Assembly (NCBI RefSeq): GCF_020360975.1
Contig: NW_025408669.1
Location: 6,572,001 to 6,636,000 of the forward strand
DNA from: Hirsutella rhossiliensis
Taxonomy: Eukaryota > Ascomycota > Sordariomycetes > Hypocreales > Ophiocordycipitaceae
Direction of reading: 5' to 3'
DNA: 64,000 nt
In this document: positions 57,213 to 64,000 of the stretch, in pieces
How the letters are laid out: every line of letters begins with the position of its first letter
Numbering within the stretch: the stretch's first letter is position 1
Position numbers and translations under genes: made by a program
The notes under the pieces: model-generated
What the model was told of the DNA's origin: nothing
The model's input: only the letters and a program-made list of their open reading frames with translations
Databases searched by the model: none

Positions 57213-60200
57213 CTAGTGCCTGTTCTTCAAAAGGCCCTGCAGATACGTCGAAAACCCCCGCTTGTCCGTGGACGTTGTCAGTGACAACAGGAACTCGCCT
57301 CCGTCAATGCCCAGGCTTGGAAACAGGTTGTTCTGCAGCTCCCGTATGAACATGTCTCCCGTCTTGCTGTAGATGGTCTGCTCCAGGCTGGCAATCTCCG
57401 TCAGCACCTGCCTCGTCTGCGCGTCTTGCGATGGTCGGAAGCTCGGGTTCCGCATCACATCCCAGCACACGCCGTGGAACCGCTCAATCATGAAGTGGTC
57501 GAATCCGGGAATCGCCGGGCTGGCGCTCCCGCTCGGCGCGCTCGGGTTCGGCGCAATCGTCGCCACGTCGGGCCCTCCCCAGATGGCAGAGATGCGTGCC
57601 ATGAGCGTAAAGGCAAGACGGCTCGGCCCAATGTTCCCATCCAGCATCTTGGCCAGCTCCGTCACCGACGAGATCATCGGCTCAAAGAAGCCCTGGTTCG
57701 CCTCGCTTATGAGAACGCCGTCGAGCCCGTTGTTGAGGATGATCTGCAGAAACGAGAGGTACTCCCGTCGCAGCTCCGCCAACTGGATCTCGTCGTCTGT
57801 CCCGGCAATGGGCTCGCTGAGGCCCCCGAAGATGCGCTGCAGCAGCGGCGTCAGGAGTATGTTGAGCACGTCGTAGATCTCGCCCTTGAAGCCAAAGACG
57901 ACCTGGTCGAGCAGGCGCAGGAACATGGCCATTTCATCCTTGGACGAGCTCTGGGACAGCAGCCCTTCGATCCACTGTGGAAGCTGGGGAAGTACGGCCG
58001 AGCCAAGGACCCCCAGCAGCTTGGAAAAGGAGGAGCGACAGGCCGTCCGTATCTCCGACGACGAGTTGAGCTGGTTCAGGGCAATCAGGATGGCCTCTGC
58101 GGCGCGGGAGAACTCGTCCGACACGGCCTTGTGCGGCGGTGGGTGGTGGCCAGAGGCAGAGCCCGGTGACCAGTCGGAGAAGCCATGCGACAGGGTCCCC
58201 AAGGCCATGACAATGTGGTGAATCTGCAGCACGGCCTGGGTGTCGCCGGACTTGGCCCGGGGGAGGTGCGCTTCCATGTCCTGGAAGAGGGGGTCCATGA
58301 CGGAGCGAGCGTAAATGGCCTGCTTCTCGGGCGGCGTGCTCTGCGTCGAAGAAATGCACCCAATGGCCTCGAAGAGATACAGCTGGCTCGTAAATAGGGC
58401 ATCGGCCGAGTGGTCCGACTCATCCGAAGACATGTCGTCGTCGGCATCCTCGCCAGGCACCTCGGCCTTGATGGGCAGCAAGTCTCCAATCGACTGTATC
58501 ACCGTCTCGGCGACGTTGCCCACCCGAGTCCGCAGCTGCTTGATGAAGCGGTGGAAGAGGTACCACGATCGAGTCTTGATGCGAACGTGATCATGATGCA
58601 CCAAGCGCACAAAGTTCTCCAAGACTTGGGGGATGTAGTCCGAATAGGTCTCGAAGATGACACAGTATCGCACGCAAATCTCCATGTACTGGAGCAGGAT
58701 CGCGGGATGGGAAAAGTTGGCAATGCCTAGTCGCAAGTGTTAGCAGTCTCCGAGGCCAAGACGCCGCACGTCTCTTGGACTCACCCGATCCAACCATCTT
58801 CTGCATCATGACAACCAGCCTCTCGGACGCTTCGCTCGACGGCTGGTTCTTGGTACCAAGTCCGTGATTCGGCAGCGCAAGTTCGCCAAACAGATACATC
58901 TCGTGCAGCGCGAGGTCCAGGTCCCGCCAATCCATCTCCGACCCCCTCTGGTCCAACGTCTGAAACGTCGTGGCCACCAGGTTGCTGAGCATGTCCATGT
59001 ACAGAGGCTGGTCTATGGCAGCAATGGTCTTTTGCAGATTCTGCAGCTTCCTCCTCAGCTCCTGGAACTCGGCCTCGTCCGTCTGCTCGTCCTCGTTGCC
59101 CCACGTCGACGTGTCGTCGTACCGCATCTTCCGGACAATGGCGTCGAGAATCGGGGCAAGCGTGGCTGCGTAGTCCTGAGGCGGGTGGCCGAGCTTCCGC
59201 AGAAAGGTGAGAAGGTCGGTGAGGGCCGGTATCACGGTCGAGCAGACCTCGTCGTAGTCGTCGGAGAAGAATCGCAGGAGAAAGGGGAGAAAGTCGTTGA
59301 GGTGCTGCTTGGCTCTGGCGCGGGTTTCTTCGCCACCCTGGCTATCATCGAGGGCCCTGACAACGTCCGACATGACGGTATTAACGAGCTTCGCAACGGC
59401 CTCGGCCAAGTCGGTATCATAGTCTGCCGTGCCCTTGAGCTCGCTCAGAGCCCGGCTGGCAATGAGCTGCGCCACAATCTCCCGCAGGTTGAGAAAAGTT
59501 ATCATTTCCATCTTGTCCGCCGACCTCATCTTCTTGCCGCATATCTCCGTCAAGGTGTCGATGGCCGTGTCGCGGACCTTGTCCTCGCCGCCCTGCCTGT
59601 TGCGAGCCATCATGGGCAGCAGCAGGCCGAGCATGTCGGAGCTGACGACGAGGGAGATGTCCATCCAGCTGACCCATTTGCCAACGACCTTCAAGACCAA
59701 CTCGACGACGGTATCGTTGTCTGCGTATTTGGCAAGCAGCAGTTTCCAAGACTCGGCCACCTTGTGCATGTCTTGAGCACGGAGCCGGTCCTTGAGCTCG
59801 GTGTTGCGCTTGGCGTCGTTGCTGTCCCGGGCCAAGAGCATGTCGGCGATTTCGTCGTGAATCGACGATAGAATTCGGAGATAGAGGAGGACGCCGGCGG
59901 CGCTTCCAGAATCGCTTGGCATGCCGGTGAGCTCCCAAAAGTCGTCGATGAAGCTCTGCCAACCATCTTGGTAGAGGAAGACGAAGAGGTAGGTCAAAGT
60001 TTGGGTAAGCTTATTCTGGAGCGACACGGAATCCGGCTCTTGCTGGGCGCCGGGGCCGTAGCCCTGGCGCACGTATTGCAGTATGGTGTATTTGAGCAAG
60101 GACAGGCTCTCGCCGTCGAGGCCCTGGGTATGGACAGCGTAGTTGACCATATCGAGACACACCATGCGAACCACCTCGGACGTTCGCGGGGTTTGGGCGA

Positions 60201-60433
60201 ATAGGTTGGTGCATACTTGCCAGCCTTGCGGGTTGGAGCGCAGCTGGTTCAGAAACTCAAAGGCCTGCTCCTTGAGGGCCTGGTCCGCGGTGGGATTTGA
60301 CAGGATTTCGACGGCATTCGCAACCTGTTTAAAGAAGGGAAATCCCTCGACGTTAGCACCAGGATCCTGGAAAGAATCGCAGCGAGAGGAGACGAGATGA
60401 AAACGGCGGGGCACGACCTACCTGAGCTTCCAT
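57213..60433 (-). CDS. LOS1: tRNA exportin Los1 / exportin-T
   Basis: Three exons, 60433-60422, 60324-58785 and 58726-57213, give 1021 aa, the normal length for exportin-T. The first coding exon is 12 bp (Met-Glu-Ala-Gln); introns of 97 and 58 bp are GT...AG and in frame. The N-terminus (VANAVEILSNPTADQALKEQ, then AFEFLNQLRSNPQGWQVC and RTSEVVRMVCLDMVNYAVHT) is the exportin-1/importin-beta-like repeat region that contacts Ran-GTP. HEAT-like helices fill the rest. The C-terminal block includes HPAILLQYMEICVRY and YLSFLQIILNNGLDGVL. Los1 carries mature tRNAs out of the nucleus with Ran-GTP. The gene ends next to a repeat-containing intergenic region; no neighbour suggests a shared pathway. Confidence 0.95.
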
Positions 60434-63400
60434 CCTCAAGGGAGCGGTGGCACGAGAGCCAAGCGCAGAGGAAAAGGTGGTATGTCGACAACGAAGCGAA
60501 AGCCGCTACAAGTCTTGCAGCCTTGAGCGCGCAGCATCCAGCATACTAGCTGTTGGGGTTGGGCGACGATGACGAGGCTACCGTGGAGTCATGCCTGGCC
60601 GAGGGGCAGGCAGGCAGGCGTCGAGGGTTGGGCCAGGGCGAGGCGGGGCAGAAGCCAGCGGCAAAGTCAAGCTCGAAGTGTGCCGCTCAAAGGCGCGCCG
60701 GGTTCGGAGACGGAGAGATGACGCTTGGTAGCCGTTTCACAAGGGATTAAGCCGTCTGCCTTTTTTTTTTCCAATCTTGTGTTGCGTCTTTATCTCCCTC
60801 CAGTTGTCGGCGCAAGTTCTCGCGTGCCGATGTGGGGTGCCCTGTTGTCAGCAAGGCGGCCAAAGTGGCAGGTTGCAGGCAAAAAAAAAACACCCCTTAC
60901 CTAAGGTGGGTCAGAGGTACATGCTTCCAGGCCATTCGAATGCGCCGTGCTCATGTACCCTCGGTTTCTGTAGCACCGTCAGACGGCAAAAATGTACAAA
61001 GAACAAGGTCACTGCGGTGCGTGGGCGGGAAATTTTCGGGCCAGGACGTCTGTCAATCATCACCAGAGTCCGCCACAAAGATACCCGGCACCACTTTCAT
61101 GGACGCAGATGCTGCAAAAAGAAGCGATGAGGGAAGGCTTCAAAAAGGAGAAGAGGGTCAAGTTCAGGCCTGCAATATATCTGTGATGCATATTGCTATG
61201 CTAAGTAGATAAGGTTAGTAACTTGGGCAGGGACGGACGACTCGATACAGAGTTGCTCGGCATCACGTTTGTGCAACTTGAGCATCAATGACGAGTCTCT
61301 GGTATGAAGTAGCTTGCGTGACCCTAAAGGCGCAACAGCATCAAGGACTGCACTGGGGGAAACAAGACACCAAGACAACAGACGCAAACATAAGCAGAAA
61401 CAGCAGGAGAAGGGAGAGGAGTTGGTGGAAGGGGAAAGTCAACCGATGAACGCATGCCCAGAGACGCATCTGGGCTTGACGCCCGGCTTGGGCGAGTCAT
61501 GATCTTTGTTGAGGATGAAGCCAAGAAGTCATTGGGCGAAGCAAGTTGGGAGAGCTGCGAAACATGGGCATGCTCGGCTGGCTCCATGACGAGATGGCTA
61601 CTCAGACCAGGTCGACTTTGCGATCGGGAAAGAATTCTGGCCATCGAAAAGCTCAACAGACAGGAAACGGAGTAAGTAGAACAATGGCTCCAGGGGGATG
61701 CTGCTAGATTCTGCCCCCCAGTGTTGGCTCTCGTCATGACGTAATTGGAAGCCATCTTGTCGTTTCTCGTTGCCATTGCATTTGTCAGTAAGCATGTGAG
61801 CCTCTGCAGCGTGGATTGCTGGATGTAAGCCGCTTTGCATGCATGGGTTGCCGGTGGCTACAGATGGGATGAAGTTTGCTTGGGCCTTCTCTGGCGGACT
61901 GCACTGGCAGCCAGCTGCTTCTGCTTGCTGGACTAAGTTATCCTATTGACAACGAGGAGAAGACGGGAGCTGGTGGAGCCTGAGCTCACAGCGGATTCGC
62001 GCTGACGTGTGGGCGGCGATCGCATGCCAAGACCCAATAGTCTGTCGGGAAGCCCTGCGCATCGTGTGCCTCTGGGTTTAAGCTTGTCCTGCGTGTTTCA
62101 TGTTTCACAAGCTTGTGGTCTCGCAGGGCGACGTCATCCGGCTCATGGTGCGACGCTAGCGAGCCAAAAGCTGGACCTCGGGTGGGTGGCAAAAGGAAGA
62201 CGAGAGGATGGGATGAGTCTGACTCGCCGTCGATCTGTTGGTGATGCGCGGGGGAGGTTCGAGATGGTAAGCCGCTAGAAAGCACTATTGGATGGACAGT
62301 GCGCGCCTAGTCAGCATTGCAAGGAAGCTCTCCGGTTCCCTGGTTGTCCAATCGGACAAGTCTGTACAATAGCCTGATTTCCTCCCTCTCGAAACCACCA
62401 TTTGACAAAGGCAAGCAAGCTCCCCGAACAACTACAACGGCTGCCAGGCCCTCCTTGCCTGTTTCCAACTTTCCAGCGGGCCAACCCCCAACCCCCATGC
62501 TTCCAAGACTTGGCGCGATACAGATTCATAGACAGGCATCGACATGCAGACACGTGCATTGTGAGCATGTGCGGAATACCTGCAGCATGTGTGTCTGTAT
62601 TTATATATTCGTACAACTCGTTTGTTGTTGGGCTTGCCGCGTTTGAGGTGACACACCGACCAGGCAGTGGTCCCGATGTGCCCGGCGCTGCTGCTCTGTG
62701 CGGCGCGAATTGGCCTAAAGACACAACAAATCAGTAATAGACTTGGGGGCAGCAAGAGGATTAGATGCTCTCCTCAGCAGCCTACTGCAAGCGGGCATGT
62801 CTCTGTCTCGCAAGAGCAGATTGGAAGATTGCCAGCGGCAAGGAAATAGTTACTGGTCGGCGGTACCGGGACCAAGTAAGGTACCAAGTAAGGAGGGGTG
62901 GAAGCAGCTGGCCAGGGCTGGCCAGGGCGTGCCAGGGCGTCGAGAAAAAGCTTGTCTCCGCTTGGCTGGCGGTCAGAAGGGAGGGATGAAGATCTGTACC
63001 TGCATTAGCGCCGTTGGGCGGTAGGACCGCGACGTTTCATCCCTGAGTGTTTATTTGTATTCGCACTCGAGTCTTATCTCGGCGTCGACTGAACTGTGCA
63101 CGCAGTAGCCCAACTCTACACTTTTGTTCATGGCCAGCCAGCAAGCCGCTTGCTTTGTTCCAGATGTGGACGATGCACCATCCAGCCTAAATAAACGCCC
63201 AAAAAAGATGGGACGCAAGGGTCTCCTGTGCATACCCGGCCAGGCCTCGCATTAGCACGCACACACGTATGTACTGTACATCAGATTGTTTCTCGTCCAA
63301 TCTGTTGCTTGTGCCCACGTCGCCAATTTCGATTGTTTAGATTCCCCAAATAGCTTCATCTGGTGGCAGCTCCGATTATATACACTCAAGATTACACCGT

Positions 63401-64000
63401 ATCCGGAGCGGCCGCTCTTCGGGCCAGAGAAGTAAAAAGAGAGTGTCCATCCAAGTCGACCTCTGGCGGTGCCCGAGAGCTGCCACAGCATTGTTATCCG
63501 GTTCGTCAGGCAACCCTAGGGGAACAGAGCCGGGAAGCCAAAGTGCAGCTGTGGTGCCACGACAGGGGCCGCGATATTGTCTGCGAGGAAACAAGAAAAA
63601 GCAATTAACCAGCCACTGCTGGTGAAAGAGAAACGGCCGATCATGACCCCCTGAAGGCCTCTGACGCATGCATGTCTGGGGGCGTAACTCAGCCACGCAA
63701 GGCAGGCACTGGGGAATAGGGGGACTGTCAGCAAGCACTCCGTGCGTGCAAGGGTTCAGACGGTACTCCGTACTCCGTACAAACCCCCTTTTATTAGCGG
63801 CTCTCCAGTTGGCCGTCTGGCCCCTCTGGCCCCCACAAGGCACGAATGACCTCTGAGCCAACCATTGCTCACGAGAAAGCAAGCGTCGTTGATGCCACTT
63901 TTGGCCGTAGGCCGGAGATGAGGGCGGTGAGCTGAGGTAGCGACACACCGCTGCCATTGGCGAGCCTCCAGTGTGCTCATGGCTTCCAGTGCCGCTTGGT
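60434..64000. other. 3.5-kb region at the right window edge, no gene supported
   Basis: Its left end is the LOS1 promoter, with poly-T and poly-A tracts near 60761 and 60882. Elsewhere there are only short frames without domains, a GGCCAGGGCTGGCCAGGGCGTGCC-like repeat near 62910-62940 (shown as a pattern), and overlapping TACTCCGTAC motifs at 63764-63780. No tRNA or snRNA was recognised. Confidence 0.45.

Overview
The window looks like nuclear DNA of a filamentous ascomycete, most probably a Sordariomycete of the order Hypocreales. The evidence is GC-rich coding sequence, genes broken by short introns (about 50-75 bp) with GTANGT-like donors and CTGAC/CTAAC branch sites, no operons, and gene families typical of these fungi (mpaB-like oxygenase, Rua1-type regulator, DUF3632, Yap-like bZIP, fungal LIM protein). 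I place it by family resemblance only; no search was possible.

Layout, left to right. A truncated mpaB/rubber-oxygenase-like gene (+, to 1223) is followed by a small disordered fungal protein (+, 1837-2643). A gene-poor stretch of almost 8 kb leads to a Rua1-type zinc-binding transcription regulator (+, 10550-12633). Another sparse stretch holds a DUF3632-like gene with a reading-frame break (+, 15935-16995). Then come a PHD-finger protein whose first intron appears to be GC-AG (+, 21162-23531), 3-isopropylmalate dehydrogenase (+, 24352-25914), an Stm1/SERBP1-like RGG protein (-, 26623-28161), a LIM-domain gene interrupted by an in-frame TAG where Trp is expected (-, 29046-29909), and a basic Ser/Pro-rich putative nuclear protein (-, 30615-32819). 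At 35938-38921 lies a complete Mutator-like (MULE) DNA transposon with terminal inverted repeats and a 9-bp target duplication but a frameshifted transposase. After it come a Yap-like bZIP factor (+, 41672-43143), a WW-domain protein (+, 46247-47095), RIX1 (-, 47370-49702), YPP1 (+, 50355-54140), a glutamine-rich protein (-, 54488-55222) and the tRNA exportin LOS1 (-, 57213-60433). The last 3.5 kb holds nothing I can support.

Functionally this is an ordinary housekeeping and regulatory neighbourhood: ribosome assembly (RIX1), ribosome-associated factor (Stm1-like), tRNA export (LOS1), leucine synthesis (LEU2), plasma-membrane PI4-kinase scaffold (YPP1) and several regulators (Rua1-like, PHD, LIM, bZIP). 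The most interesting observation is the LIM gene. Its only defect is a UAG at a conserved Trp codon, which is the signature of premature stop codons repaired by A-to-I mRNA editing during sexual development in Fusarium and Neurospora. The transposon (clean ends, broken transposase), the frame break in the DUF3632 gene and two unusual introns are the next best leads.
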